A stretch of DNA of 64,000 nucleotides from Trichococcus sp. K1Tr (GTDB taxonomy: Bacteria > Bacillota > Bacilli > Lactobacillales > Aerococcaceae), in the NCBI RefSeq assembly GCF_028309625.1, contig NZ_JAQMHR010000003.1, positions 186,001-250,000 of the forward strand, written 5' to 3'. Both the position numbers and the translations under genes were made by a program. The notes under the pieces were generated by a model. The model was not told the origin of the DNA. It ran no database searches and saw only the letters and a list, made by a program, of their open reading frames with translations. Position 1 is the stretch's first letter, and every line of letters starts with the position of its first letter. This document shows, one piece after another, positions 17,034 through 25,552 of this stretch.

Positions 17034-17894
17034 ATGATAGCAATAAAGAAAATCATTGCGGTCGGTGGGGTCCTGCTCGGGACTGCCGGCGTTGTGCATG
17101 CCTATCTGCGCACGGCACCTTCGAAGGCCGCCAGGGAATTTATCGATTTGTCGGAAGATTTATTGAAGGAAACGGAGCCGGCAAAGGGTCGCTTCACGGA
17201 AGCGGATATTGCGACGCTGCCGGGCCCTGTCCGACGTCATCTGCGCCGTTGCGGTCATCTCGGGAAACCGAAAATGGCCTACATGAAGGTAATTTTTCCG
17301 GATGTCGCCTTTTCGCTCGGAAAGGGAAAAAAAACCATCAAGATTGCGTATACGCAATATAATTTTGTGGCCGGTCCCGACCGGATCGCCTACATCGACA
17401 GTTCACTCTATGGCGTACCTTTCGAAGGGGTGGATGCCTATGTCGACGGCAAAGGCTCGATGAAAGGGATCGTGGCAAAAAATATCACACTGTTCGATAT
17501 TGACGGAGAAGCGATGGACAAGGCCAGTTTGGTGACGTTCCTGTCCGAGTGCCTCTTCGTTCCGAATGCGGCTCTTCAGGACTACATCCGCTGGGAGGCA
17601 ATCGATGCGCACCACGCCAAAGCCGTGATTACAGCGTACGGCACCACTGCGGAAGGGGTCTTCACGTTCAATGAAGACGATGAGATGACAGCCTTCACGA
17701 CCGATGACAGGGAAGCCACGACGATGGATGGGAAAAGCGAAAAAGTCAGATGGTCAGCCCTCTGCGGCGGATACAAGGAAATCAACGGCATCCGCCAGCC
17801 GACTGAGCTGAAGGCGGTCTGGCACTATGACGAAGGGGATTTCACTTACTTTGATGCGAAAGCTGCGATGATGAGTTATGACAAACAAGAATGA
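17034..17894 (+). CDS. DUF6544-like membrane-anchored protein
   Basis: A 286-residue protein with an N-terminal membrane anchor (KKIIAVGGVLLGTAGVVHAYL). The body begins with the family motif ATLPGPVRRHLRRCGHLGKP and contains several beta strands. Related proteins are widespread in bacteria and have no known function. ATG 17034 and ATG 17022 are both possible; the purine-rich stretch GAAAGGATGG fits 17034 better. The last 17 bp overlap the ATPase gene in another frame, so the two are probably co-expressed. Confidence 0.6.
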   Translation: MIAIKKIIAVGGVLLGTAGVVHAYLRTAPSKAAREFIDLSEDLLKETEPAKGRFTEADIATLPGPVRRHLRRCGHLGKPKMAYMKVIFPDVAFSLGKGKKTIKIAYTQYNFVAGPDRIAYIDSSLYGVPFEGVDAYVDGKGSMKGIVAKNITLFDIDGEAMDKASLVTFLSECLFVPNAALQDYIRWEAIDAHHAKAVITAYGTTAEGVFTFNEDDEMTAFTTDDREATTMDGKSEKVRWSALCGGYKEINGIRQPTELKAVWHYDEGDFTYFDAKAAMMSYDKQE

Positions 17895-20310
17895 ATGGAA
17901 TGAATGGAATGAATGGAAAGGATTGACGGAAACGGAAGCGGCTGAACGGAGAGTCCGATACGGAGCGAACGCATTGCCGGTACCGCGTCATCGACTGCTT
18001 GGCCTGATTCTGAGGCAATTCCGGGGCATCTTCAATCTGATGCTGCTGATTGCAGCGGGAGTGACCTTTTTTTTGGGAGAGCCGATCGACGGTGCCTTTA
18101 TTCTGTCGTTTGTGTTCCTTGGGACAGCACTGAACGTCTATCAGGAGCACAAATCGAATCAAGCAGCCGATAAATTGAAAGCCTATCTGCTGAACACAAT
18201 CACGGTTGTCAGAGAAGGGATTGAAAAGGAAGTGCCGACCGAGACGTTGGTGCCCGGGGACATCCTGAAGCTTGAGTCGGGCGATATTGTGCCGGCTGAT
18301 GCCATTGTCCGCGTTGCCCGTGATCTTCTGGTCGATGAAACGACCTTTACGGGTGAGTCCATTCCGGTTACGAAACGGGTGTCCGCGTCAAGCGCAACTG
18401 CCGCTGATGAAGAGCGCCTGCTGCAAGGGATTGTGATTGTGCGGGGGAATGCCTTGGCAGAGGTCACAGCGATCGGACAGGAAACGCAGTTGGCCCATAT
18501 CGCTTCGACAGCTTCCACCGTCCAGGCGGAGAGTGAGCTGGTCAAGAGCGTGGACAAAATCAGCAATTTCATCATGAAGGTTACACTGCTGACGCTGGGA
18601 TTCGTCGTGTTGGCCAATATCCTGATCGAAGGCCGGGAGGCGGATGTCACGGGCCTGCTGATTTTCGCAATCGCCCTGGCCGTATCGGCCATCCCTGAAG
18701 CTTTGCCGTTGGTGCTGACTTTTTCCCTTTCACGGGGAGCCTTGGAATTCGCTAAGCGCGATGTCATCGTCAAGCGGCTTTCCGCGGTCCAGGATTTGGG
18801 ATCAGTCAATCTGTTGTGCACCGACAAAACCGGCACAATCACGGAAAATCATCTTGTATTCAGCAATGTTTATCCGATGGCGGAATCGCCTTACGATCCA
18901 CTGGTCTTGGCGCGGTTGGCCGCCATCAATCTGCATGAGCGGATACCGGAACCTTTCGACCGGGCAAGCGATGAGGCCCTCACGCAAGCGCAACGGCAGA
19001 TTGTGGAGCGCTACAGTCTCGCGCAGGAGGAGGCCTTCGACCCGGCGCTGCGCAGCAATGGTGCGATCGTGAAACAGGCGGACGGTTCGACGCTGCATAT
19101 TCGCCGCGGGAGCCCGGAATACTTCTTCGGGGAAGGACTGATTTCCCGTGCTGCGGTTGCGGATTGGCTGCAGGCGGAGGAGGAGAAAGGGCACCGGGTA
19201 CTGGGCGTGAGCTATGATGATGGCACCGGTGCGCGTTTCGGTGGATTCGTCTCTTTTGTGGACCGCATCAAGGATTCCACAATTGCGACCGTAGCGGCCG
19301 CAAAACAGATGAATGTCGCCATTACGGTCATCACCGGAGATGCTCTGAAAGTGGCCGAGGCAGTCGGAAGGGAAGCCGGTTTGGTGACGGAGAGCGCTGA
19401 AGTCACTGAGGCTGCCGCCTTTTTGGCACTGTCTCTGGCCGAAAGGAAGAAACGCCTGTCTTCAATCCGCGTCTTTGCCCGGACTACGCCCGAGCAAAAA
19501 CTGGAACTGATCCAATTGCTGAAGGAACAGTTTACAGTCGGCTATTTGGGTGAAGGAATCAATGACGCGCCGGCTTTGAAGGCGGCGCATGTGTCGATGG
19601 TTGTACAGTCCGCGGCCGATGTCGCCCGCGAGACCGCCGATATCGTATTGCTGCAGAACGATCTGCGGGTGATCGTCGACGGCATCCGCTTCGGGCGGGA
19701 AACGCACGCCAATACGATGAAATACATCCGCGCCACTTTGATCTCGAACTTCGGCAATTTCTATGCGGTCGCCATCGGCTCGCTCTTCATCAGCTTTTTG
19801 CCGATGCTGCCGAAACAGCTGCTGCTCCTGAATCTGCTTTCCGATTTTCCGATGATGGCCATCGCCTTTGACCGGGTATCGGCTCAAGAAGTGGAACAGC
19901 CGCAGCGGTATGATCTGCATTCCCTCTACATCATTTTCGTCACGATGGGGCTCGTCAGCACCGTCTTCGATTTCATTTGCTTCGGGCTATTCTATCGGAT
20001 TTCCCCGGCGGTGCTGCAGACCAACTGGTTCATAGCCAGCGTTCTGACTGAGATATTGTTGATGCTGTCGATCCGCTCCTTGGCGCCGATCACCAAGGCC
20101 GGCTGGCCGGCACCGTCGATCGTGATCCTTTCGGTGATCGCGATGGCACTTGCCGTCGGATTGCCGATGATCCCCGCTACTGCCGCCTTCTTTGAATTCC
20201 AAACACCTACAATGGCGCATTTGGGGATCATTTTGGGGATCGCCTTCGCTTATCTTGTCGTCACGGAACTCGTCAAACGCCCGTTGTCAGTTTTTGTAAA
20301 GAAGAAATAA
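17878..20310 (+). CDS. P-type ATPase, cation-translocating (P2-like)
   Basis: An 810-residue P-type ATPase with an N-terminal cation-ATPase domain, about ten membrane helices, TGES in the actuator (near residue 159), PEALPL in helix 4, and the phosphorylation site DKTGT (Asp316). The overall organisation fits the Ca2+/H+-type group, and the ion cannot be assigned. The hinge motif reads GEGINDAP: Glu559 replaces the first Asp of the near-universal GDGxNDxP, which in SERCA coordinates Mg2+. The protein begins with NEW repeated three times. Its start overlaps the previous gene by 17 bp and has no clear ribosome binding site of its own. Confidence 0.88.
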   Translation: MTNKNEWNEWNEWKGLTETEAAERRVRYGANALPVPRHRLLGLILRQFRGIFNLMLLIAAGVTFFLGEPIDGAFILSFVFLGTALNVYQEHKSNQAADKLKAYLLNTITVVREGIEKEVPTETLVPGDILKLESGDIVPADAIVRVARDLLVDETTFTGESIPVTKRVSASSATAADEERLLQGIVIVRGNALAEVTAIGQETQLAHIASTASTVQAESELVKSVDKISNFIMKVTLLTLGFVVLANILIEGREADVTGLLIFAIALAVSAIPEALPLVLTFSLSRGALEFAKRDVIVKRLSAVQDLGSVNLLCTDKTGTITENHLVFSNVYPMAESPYDPLVLARLAAINLHERIPEPFDRASDEALTQAQRQIVERYSLAQEEAFDPALRSNGAIVKQADGSTLHIRRGSPEYFFGEGLISRAAVADWLQAEEEKGHRVLGVSYDDGTGARFGGFVSFVDRIKDSTIATVAAAKQMNVAITVITGDALKVAEAVGREAGLVTESAEVTEAAAFLALSLAERKKRLSSIRVFARTTPEQKLELIQLLKEQFTVGYLGEGINDAPALKAAHVSMVVQSAADVARETADIVLLQNDLRVIVDGIRFGRETHANTMKYIRATLISNFGNFYAVAIGSLFISFLPMLPKQLLLLNLLSDFPMMAIAFDRVSAQEVEQPQRYDLHSLYIIFVTMGLVSTVFDFICFGLFYRISPAVLQTNWFIASVLTEILLMLSIRSLAPITKAGWPAPSIVILSVIAMALAVGLPMIPATAAFFEFQTPTMAHLGIILGIAFAYLVVTELVKRPLSVFVKKK
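17890..17916 (+). repeat. Three perfect 9-bp tandem repeats at the ATPase 5' end
   Basis: The 9-bp unit AATGAATGG occurs three times in a row and encodes Asn-Glu-Trp three times near the ATPase N-terminus. The first unit also contains the stop codon of the upstream gene. Because the unit is a multiple of three, copy changes would not alter the frame. Confidence 0.9.
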
Positions 20311-20317
20311 AACCAGA

Positions 20318-20350
20318 AAAAGGCTGATTCCGCATGGGAGTCAGCCTTTT
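20318..20350. terminator. Bidirectional terminator
   Basis: A 14-bp stem (AAAAGGCTGATTCC with its complement, one G-U pair) closes a loop of about 5 nt and ends in TTTT; on the other strand it also ends in a T run. It separates the P-type ATPase from the convergent UMF1 gene. Confidence 0.88.
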
Positions 20351-20376
20351 GGGTATGGATCAGAAGCAACATTGTT

Positions 20377-21612
20377 TCAATTGTCCTCTGTCCGCAACAT
20401 CAGCACACCTCCGATGATGAAAAGGAGGGAAATGCTGGCGAGCCCGTTGCGCGAGTCGCCGGTCAATTGGCTCGTGAGCGCATAAAGCGCCGGACCCATG
20501 ATGGCGGCAAATTTGCCGAGGATATTGTAGAAACCGAAATATTCATTGGCGTTCTCCTTCGGCACAAGCTTGGCGAAATAGGAACGCGACAGTGCCTGGA
20601 TACCGCCTTGCGAAGTTGCGACCAGCGCAGCGAGGATCCAGAATTCGACAGCAGTGGTCATCCGGAAAGCCAGCAGGCAGGCAAACAGATAAATGACGAT
20701 GCCCACCAAAATCATTTTTTTGCTGCCGAAGCGCTTGGCCAGTACGCCGTAGAGGATCGTGAAAGGAAAAGACAGGATCGGAATAACCAGCACGGCGATC
20801 ATCAGCACATCAGACACGACCCCGATACTGTCGCCGAAGACAGCTGCCATGTGGATGATCGTGTTCAGCCCATCGATGTAAAAGAAGTAGGCGATCAGGA
20901 ACAGGAACATTTTCTTGTGGCTGCGGATCTGGTGCAGCGTTTTGTTAAGGCGGGCGAAACTGTCATGGATGATGTGTTCGCTGGCCGGGACAAAATAGCG
21001 CTGTTTCACATTGCGCAGCATCGGAATCGTGAAGACGATCCACCAAAATGCTGTGAACAGGAAGGAGGCTTTGATGGCGGTCGTCCTGGGAATGCCGATT
21101 TTCTCGCCGAACATGATCAGCAGGATCGAAAGTACGAATGGGATGGTACTGCCACCGATGTAACCCATCGCAAATCCGTAGGTGGAGACCCGATCCATCC
21201 GATCCTCTGCCGCGACATCCACCAAAAAGGCGTCATAGAAGATGTTCGCGCCTGAAAAGCCGATTGTTGTGAGCATATAGAAGGCAAGCAGCAGGCGCCA
21301 ATCGTCCGTGAAGCTCAGCGCGGCGGTTGCGACAACACCGATCAGGAAGAAACTTTTGAACAGCCGCATTTTCCATTTCGGATAATCACCTATCGTACCG
21401 AGGATCGGGGCGAATACTGCTATAGCCAAAGTCGCGGCAGAGGTCGCATAGCCCCAATAGGAATCCGCCAAGTTCGGGGCGATGCCTTCGCCGGTCGTGA
21501 TCGATTTATAAAAAAGCGGCAGAATGACCGAGGAGATGATGATGGAATAGGCGGAATTCGCCCAATCGTACATGATCCAACTTTTTTCCTGCAACGAAAA
21601 ACTTTTCAGCAT
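20377..21612 (-). CDS. UMF1-family MFS transporter
   Basis: A 411-residue, roughly 12-helix transporter of the UMF1 (Atg22-like) branch of the major facilitator superfamily. It is recognised by the N-terminal motif WIMYDWANSAYS and by GGIQALSRSYFAKLVPKENANEYFGFYN in the second half. Substrates of bacterial UMF1 proteins are mostly unknown; amino-acid or drug efflux are possibilities. GGAGGCGGAAGCC precedes the minus-strand ATG. It is divergent from the SOUL gene and monocistronic. Confidence 0.9.
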   Translation of the reverse strand: MLKSFSLQEKSWIMYDWANSAYSIIISSVILPLFYKSITTGEGIAPNLADSYWGYATSAATLAIAVFAPILGTIGDYPKWKMRLFKSFFLIGVVATAALSFTDDWRLLLAFYMLTTIGFSGANIFYDAFLVDVAAEDRMDRVSTYGFAMGYIGGSTIPFVLSILLIMFGEKIGIPRTTAIKASFLFTAFWWIVFTIPMLRNVKQRYFVPASEHIIHDSFARLNKTLHQIRSHKKMFLFLIAYFFYIDGLNTIIHMAAVFGDSIGVVSDVLMIAVLVIPILSFPFTILYGVLAKRFGSKKMILVGIVIYLFACLLAFRMTTAVEFWILAALVATSQGGIQALSRSYFAKLVPKENANEYFGFYNILGKFAAIMGPALYALTSQLTGDSRNGLASISLLFIIGGVLMLRTEDN

Positions 21613-21787
21613 GGCTTCCGCCTCCGATCATAAAAGGTGATAACGCTCTCATTTGTTTATAATTTATTTATATCAGTTGTTGGCTGATAGCACAAGCCCC
21701 AAGCCAGTCAAGCATCCTATCTTTTCGGAAAAAAAGAAAATCATGGTAAAATTCAGCTATAGAGAACAGAATGGGGGAAGGGAAGTC

Positions 21788-22312
21788 ATGGCCAAATATG
21801 AACGCCCGGAATACACGGTCCTGCTGTCGGAGGATCCGTTCGAATTGAGGGAATACCGGGATTTCTACATCGTGGAATACGAAAATGCCGCTGATCCGGA
21901 TGTGGACAGCGGGTTCGGCACCTTGTTCCGTTATATTTCAAAAGATAATCAAGCGGACCGAAAAATCAGCATGACAGTTCCGGTGATCCAGGAACTGTCT
22001 GAAGACCGCACGAAGATGGCATTTGTTGTCCCGAAGGCGGAATGGGAGGATATTCCACAGCCCAACAGCCCTTCGCTGACCGTCAAAAAATTCGACAGCG
22101 GCCTTTTTGCGGTCATCCAGTACGGCGGTTATTCGAATGATCGGAAAGAGCGTGACATGCTGGAGAAGCTGGCGCAGTGGGTGCAGGAGAAAAAGTACCA
22201 GCCTACTTCGAATTATATGCTGGCATCCTTCAATGCACCGTTCGTGCCGCCTATGTTCCGGCATAACGAAATCATGGTGCGGGTCGGAACGGATCAACAG
22301 GATTCCGATTAA
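21788..22312 (+). CDS. SOUL-family heme-binding protein
   Basis: A 174-residue SOUL/HBP-like protein: YTVLLSEDPFELREY at the N-terminus, GFGTLFRYISKDN, KISMTVPVIQEL, and a C-terminal APFVPPMFRHNEIMVRV. The order matches the family closely. SOUL proteins bind heme or related hydrophobic ligands; the bacterial function is unclear. The start ATG 21788 lies behind GGGGAAGGG; an earlier in-frame start at 21653 lies in the promoter region. It is followed after 69 bp by the barnase-like gene. Confidence 0.85.
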   Translation: MAKYERPEYTVLLSEDPFELREYRDFYIVEYENAADPDVDSGFGTLFRYISKDNQADRKISMTVPVIQELSEDRTKMAFVVPKAEWEDIPQPNSPSLTVKKFDSGLFAVIQYGGYSNDRKERDMLEKLAQWVQEKKYQPTSNYMLASFNAPFVPPMFRHNEIMVRVGTDQQDSD

Positions 22313-22381
22313 ATACTGGACAATTCGGCGTTCCTTTTGTATCGTATCGGGGAACACACTCAACAAAAAGGGGACTAGTGC

Positions 22382-22954
22382 ATGAAAAACTTAAAAAGCG
22401 GCTTGAAAGGCTTGTTCGCTTTATTGGCGATCATTTTGGCCGTATGGGTCAATGGCGTCGACTCACTTTTCGAGGAACAGGCGCCTGATTCTTCGATCAG
22501 CATCGCCGCCAGCAGCTCGCAAGCAATTGAAGAAGGTACCCAAGAAGCTATCTCACAAAATGAGACGCAGGAGTCGACCGAAACGGCAACCAGCAGCGGC
22601 GTCACGGAAGGGCAAGCCTATTCAACGAAAGACGAAGTGGCGGCCTACATTCACCAGTTCAACGCACTGCCGCCCAACTATCTGACGAAGGACGAAGCCG
22701 AGGAACTTGGCTGGGATAATGCTGAAGGCAACCTGTGGGAAGTGACGGATGGGATGTCCATCGGCGGTGATTTCTTCGGCAATCGCGAAGGCTTGCTTCC
22801 GAATAAATCAGGCAGGACCTATTACGAGGCCGACATCGATTATGACGGCGGCTACCGCGGGGCGGAGCGCATCGTGTACTCGAATGACGGACTGATCTTT
22901 TACACGGATGATCATTATGAATCATTCGAACAGCTGTACTGGGAGGGGGAGTGA
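22382..22954 (+). CDS. Barnase-like ribonuclease with N-terminal membrane anchor
   Basis: A 190-residue protein with a hydrophobic N-terminal segment (residues 9-26), a Ser/Glu/Gln/Thr-rich linker (about 30-75) and a barnase domain. LPPNYLTKDEAEELGW, MSIGGDFFGNREGLLP and KSGRTYYEADIDY align directly with Bacillus amyloliquefaciens barnase. The catalytic set is intact: Glu149, Arg159, Arg163 and His178 have the same spacing as barnase Glu73, Arg83, Arg87 and His102. It should cleave single-stranded RNA. The long linker suggests that the nuclease is tethered to or released from the cell surface. The next gene encodes its inhibitor and starts 6 bp downstream. Confidence 0.93.
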   Translation: MKNLKSGLKGLFALLAIILAVWVNGVDSLFEEQAPDSSISIAASSSQAIEEGTQEAISQNETQESTETATSSGVTEGQAYSTKDEVAAYIHQFNALPPNYLTKDEAEELGWDNAEGNLWEVTDGMSIGGDFFGNREGLLPNKSGRTYYEADIDYDGGYRGAERIVYSNDGLIFYTDDHYESFEQLYWEGE

Positions 22955-22960
22955 TTGAAG

Positions 22961-23239
22961 ATGGAAATCATCCGTTTGGACGGCAGCAAGATGACCGACC
23001 GGAAAGCAACGCATGCCTATCTGAAAAAGAAATTGCATCTCCCCGAATATTACGGCAATAACCTGGATGCCTTGTGGGATTGTCTGACGACCGATTATTC
23101 CGGCAAAATGATCATCCTGCGGGATCCGCAAACCGTGCAAAATCAACTCGGCGATTATGGGGACTCCTTGGTCCGCTTGTTCAAGGAAGTTGCTGCAGCC
23201 AATTCCGCCATCCGTTTGATCCTGGCCTATCCGCTGTGA
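22961..23239 (+). CDS. Barstar-like ribonuclease inhibitor
   Basis: A 92-residue cytoplasmic protein with the almost invariant barstar segment LPEYYGNNLDALWDCLT, including the two aspartates (Asp35 and Asp39 of barstar) that plug the barnase active site. It protects the producer from the RNase encoded immediately upstream. GGGAGGGGGAG precedes ATG 22961; TTG 22955 is also in frame but too close to the ribosome binding site. It is followed by a strong terminator, making a compact two-gene unit. Confidence 0.95.
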   Translation: MEIIRLDGSKMTDRKATHAYLKKKLHLPEYYGNNLDALWDCLTTDYSGKMIILRDPQTVQNQLGDYGDSLVRLFKEVAAANSAIRLILAYPL

Positions 23240-23302
23240 AGTTTATGCAAGTAAACGAAGTGGGCAATGTCTGATTGTCAACCAAAAAATTAAACTGTAA
23301 GC

Positions 23303-23337
23303 AAAAAAGACGATTCGCTCAGAATCGTCTTTTTTTG
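23303..23337. terminator. Terminator after barstar
   Basis: A perfect 14-bp stem (23303-23316 with 23322-23335) closes a 5-nt loop and ends in a T7 run. Confidence 0.93.
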
Positions 23338-23373
23338 CGGTTTTGTCAAAATCCCAACGGAAAATTCTTTCTT

Positions 23374-23421
23374 TGATTGTCAACCAAGCGTATAGTTGAC
23401 TGTATGGGGTAGACAAGTCAA
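23374..23421 (+). promoter_or_regulatory. Possible operator upstream of the DHFR-like gene
   Basis: GTCAAC (23379-23384) and GTTGAC (23395-23400) form an inverted repeat with a 10-bp spacer, and AGTCAA at 23416 is a third half-site. The 14-mer TGATTGTCAACCAA at 23374 also occurs at 23272, on the other side of the barstar terminator. The arrangement looks like a repressor site, but no adjacent regulator gene identifies the protein. Confidence 0.4.
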
Positions 23422-23433
23422 TGAGGTGATCAG

Positions 23434-23970
23434 ATGGGAAAAAGAAAGGTCAAAGTGTATATCGCAGTAAGCCTGGATGGCTACATCGCGCATTCGGACG
23501 GAAATATCGATTGGCTTGATAGTGTCGCCAGACCTGATGAAGATTATGGCTATGCTACTTTTATCGAAACGATTGATACGGTCATCATGGGGCGTAAGAC
23601 TTACGAAAAAGTGCTGTCTTTCGGCGGGGATTTCCCGCATGCAGGCCGGGATTGTTACGTTCTGACCAGGACGGAGCGCCGTCCTGATGGGCAGGTCCGT
23701 TTTTACAGCGGACCGGCAGACGAGCTATTGGATCAGATTCGGAGCAAACCCGGCAAGGACATCTTTATCGATGGCGGGTCCGAAGCGATCGACCTGTTCC
23801 GTAAAAAGGGGCTGGTCGACAGCTATACCGTATCCATCATCCCGATGCTGCTGGGTGAAGGCATCCGGTTGTTCAAAGAGAGCGAGAAGGAGCTGCCTTT
23901 GAAATTGGTTGAAGCAACAACTTTTGATTCTGGTCTGGTGCAGCTCAGCTACGAGCCGATCGACGAATAA
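23434..23970 (+). CDS. Dihydrofolate-reductase-family (RibD C-terminal-like) protein
   Basis: A 178-residue protein of the RibD C-terminal/DHFR-like superfamily. It opens with VKVYIAVSLDGYIAHSDGNIDWL, has TVIMGRKTYEKVLSFGG and the nucleotide-binding IFIDGGSEAIDLF, and ends with PMLLGEGIRLF. It is probably an NADPH-dependent reductase of unknown substrate, not a folate reductase. ATG 23434 follows AATGAGGTGATC. A dyad lies directly upstream. Confidence 0.85.
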   Translation: MGKRKVKVYIAVSLDGYIAHSDGNIDWLDSVARPDEDYGYATFIETIDTVIMGRKTYEKVLSFGGDFPHAGRDCYVLTRTERRPDGQVRFYSGPADELLDQIRSKPGKDIFIDGGSEAIDLFRKKGLVDSYTVSIIPMLLGEGIRLFKESEKELPLKLVEATTFDSGLVQLSYEPIDE

Positions 23971-23982
23971 AAGATTCCTTGT

Positions 23983-24639
23983 TCAGACATACTTGCTGCC
24001 TTCACGGATGCTCAGGTTGGACAGGTCATCCTTGTGCGCGAAAATGAACGTACGTACCCAATCGGGATTTGTTTTGCTGAAATCGCGCAGACTCCAACCG
24101 ATGGCTTTGTTGATGAAGAATTCCTTTTGGTTAAGATTGTTCTGGATGATTTCCTCCAGTAAAGCGGTGTCCGTCTTGTCTTTGAAGCCGAGTTGATGAT
24201 CGATGGCGACACGCCGCAACCAGATGTCATCCGCAACGCTCCATTCCAACAGGATCGGCTTGCATTCCGGATAGCGTTGGACAATCGATCCGACAACCCC
24301 ATCCAGGCCATCAACGGTATCCCACCATGATTTTGTCTGGATGTAATGCTTCAGCTTCGCCAAGTCTTCCGGACCGAGGCAATTCTGGATCGCCAGAAGA
24401 TAATCGACGCCGGCATACTGAAATTCACGTTCTTCACGCTTGAAGCACTGGTCGACGAAATCGAAGTCGACGATTTTTTCTTTTTTTGCAGCTGCAAGAA
24501 ATTTTTTATAGGCCGCTTTCCGCGGACCGGTTGTGATTCCCAGGAACGGGAATTGATTCCGCATATAGGCCGACATCTGGGGAGCGCGTTCTTCATCGCG
24601 CAAAGCCAGCAAAGATTCAAAAATTCCATCATACCACAT
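23983..24639 (-). CDS. AlkD-like DNA alkylation repair protein
   Basis: A 218-residue HEAT-like repeat protein of the AlkC/AlkD family. Characteristic segments are FPFLGITTGPRKAAYKKFL, SWWDTVDGLDGVVG, WLRRVAIDHQLGF and FFINKAIGWSLRDFSKTNPDWV. AlkD removes bulky or cationic alkylated bases (N3- and N7-alkylpurines) from DNA without base flipping. The gene is convergent with the DHFR-like gene only 12 bp away and divergent from the hydrolase gene. Confidence 0.9.
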   Translation of the reverse strand: MWYDGIFESLLALRDEERAPQMSAYMRNQFPFLGITTGPRKAAYKKFLAAAKKEKIVDFDFVDQCFKREEREFQYAGVDYLLAIQNCLGPEDLAKLKHYIQTKSWWDTVDGLDGVVGSIVQRYPECKPILLEWSVADDIWLRRVAIDHQLGFKDKTDTALLEEIIQNNLNQKEFFINKAIGWSLRDFSKTNPDWVRTFIFAHKDDLSNLSIREGSKYV

Positions 24640-24745
24640 GGTGTTAACCTGCCTTTCATAGGTGGATGCGACTCATGAGTCACTCATCATGATCACTTTA
24701 GAACAGTTTTTGGAAAAGTGCAATCATGATCCAAGGGAGGATACT

Positions 24746-25504
24746 ATGGAAAAAAACAAGAAATCCAGCTGGATCCGTAAAGTGCTGATCGGCTTGGCTG
24801 TGCTGACAGTGATTGCTGCTGGTGCGTTCTTTTGGTACGTCAATGACTACTACCAAGCGGCAACAAGTGCCGTCGAGGCGCTGCAGTCGGGTGGATCGGT
24901 CACCATCACCGAGACGGATGACGCGATCACGTTTGCGCTGAACGGGGAAAATCCGGAAGAAGGCATCATCTTTTATCCGGGCGGAAAGGTTGAAGCGGAA
25001 GCCTATGCGCCTTTGCTGCGCAGCTTGGCCGAAGCGGATTTGTTGGTGGTCGTCGCCAAGATGCCTTTCCATTTGGCGGTCTTTGATGCCAATGCGGCAG
25101 AAACGATCATGGAACAGGAAGATAGTGTGCAGGATTGGTATCTCGCCGGGCATTCCTTGGGTGGCGTCATGGCTTCCAGTTTTGCGGCTGACCAATCTGA
25201 TGAAGTCGCTGGCCTAATTTTCCTAGCATCCTATCCGTCCAGTGATTTGACCGAAGCACCGTTTCCGGTCCTTTCCATCTACGGTTCGGAAGATGAAGTC
25301 CTGAACCGCGAAAGCTACGATGAAGCGCAAGGAAAACTTCCGGAAGCTTACACGGAAATCGTGCTGGATGGCGGCAATCATGGCCAGTTCGGTGATTACG
25401 GAACGCAATCAGGCGACGGAACAGCAACTATTTCCACCGCTCAACAGCAACAGCTGACTGTTGAAGCAATCACATCATTCATCGAAAAAAACCGCCAGCA
25501 ATAA
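24746..25504 (+). CDS. Membrane-anchored alpha/beta hydrolase
   Basis: A 252-residue protein with an N-terminal membrane helix (VLIGLAVLTVIAAGAFFWYV), so the catalytic domain is probably extracellular. The fold is alpha/beta hydrolase (Abhydrolase_5-like) with the nucleophile elbow GHSLGG, an acid in SIYGSEDEVL and the catalytic His in DGGNHGQFGDYG. The substrate is unknown. ATG 24746 follows AAGGGAGG, a better start than the in-frame codon at 24662. Confidence 0.85.
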   Translation: MEKNKKSSWIRKVLIGLAVLTVIAAGAFFWYVNDYYQAATSAVEALQSGGSVTITETDDAITFALNGENPEEGIIFYPGGKVEAEAYAPLLRSLAEADLLVVVAKMPFHLAVFDANAAETIMEQEDSVQDWYLAGHSLGGVMASSFAADQSDEVAGLIFLASYPSSDLTEAPFPVLSIYGSEDEVLNRESYDEAQGKLPEAYTEIVLDGGNHGQFGDYGTQSGDGTATISTAQQQQLTVEAITSFIEKNRQQ

Positions 25505-25552
25505 TGCAGCGAATCAAATAATAATTAATATTTGCATGAAGGGAAGAAAAAC

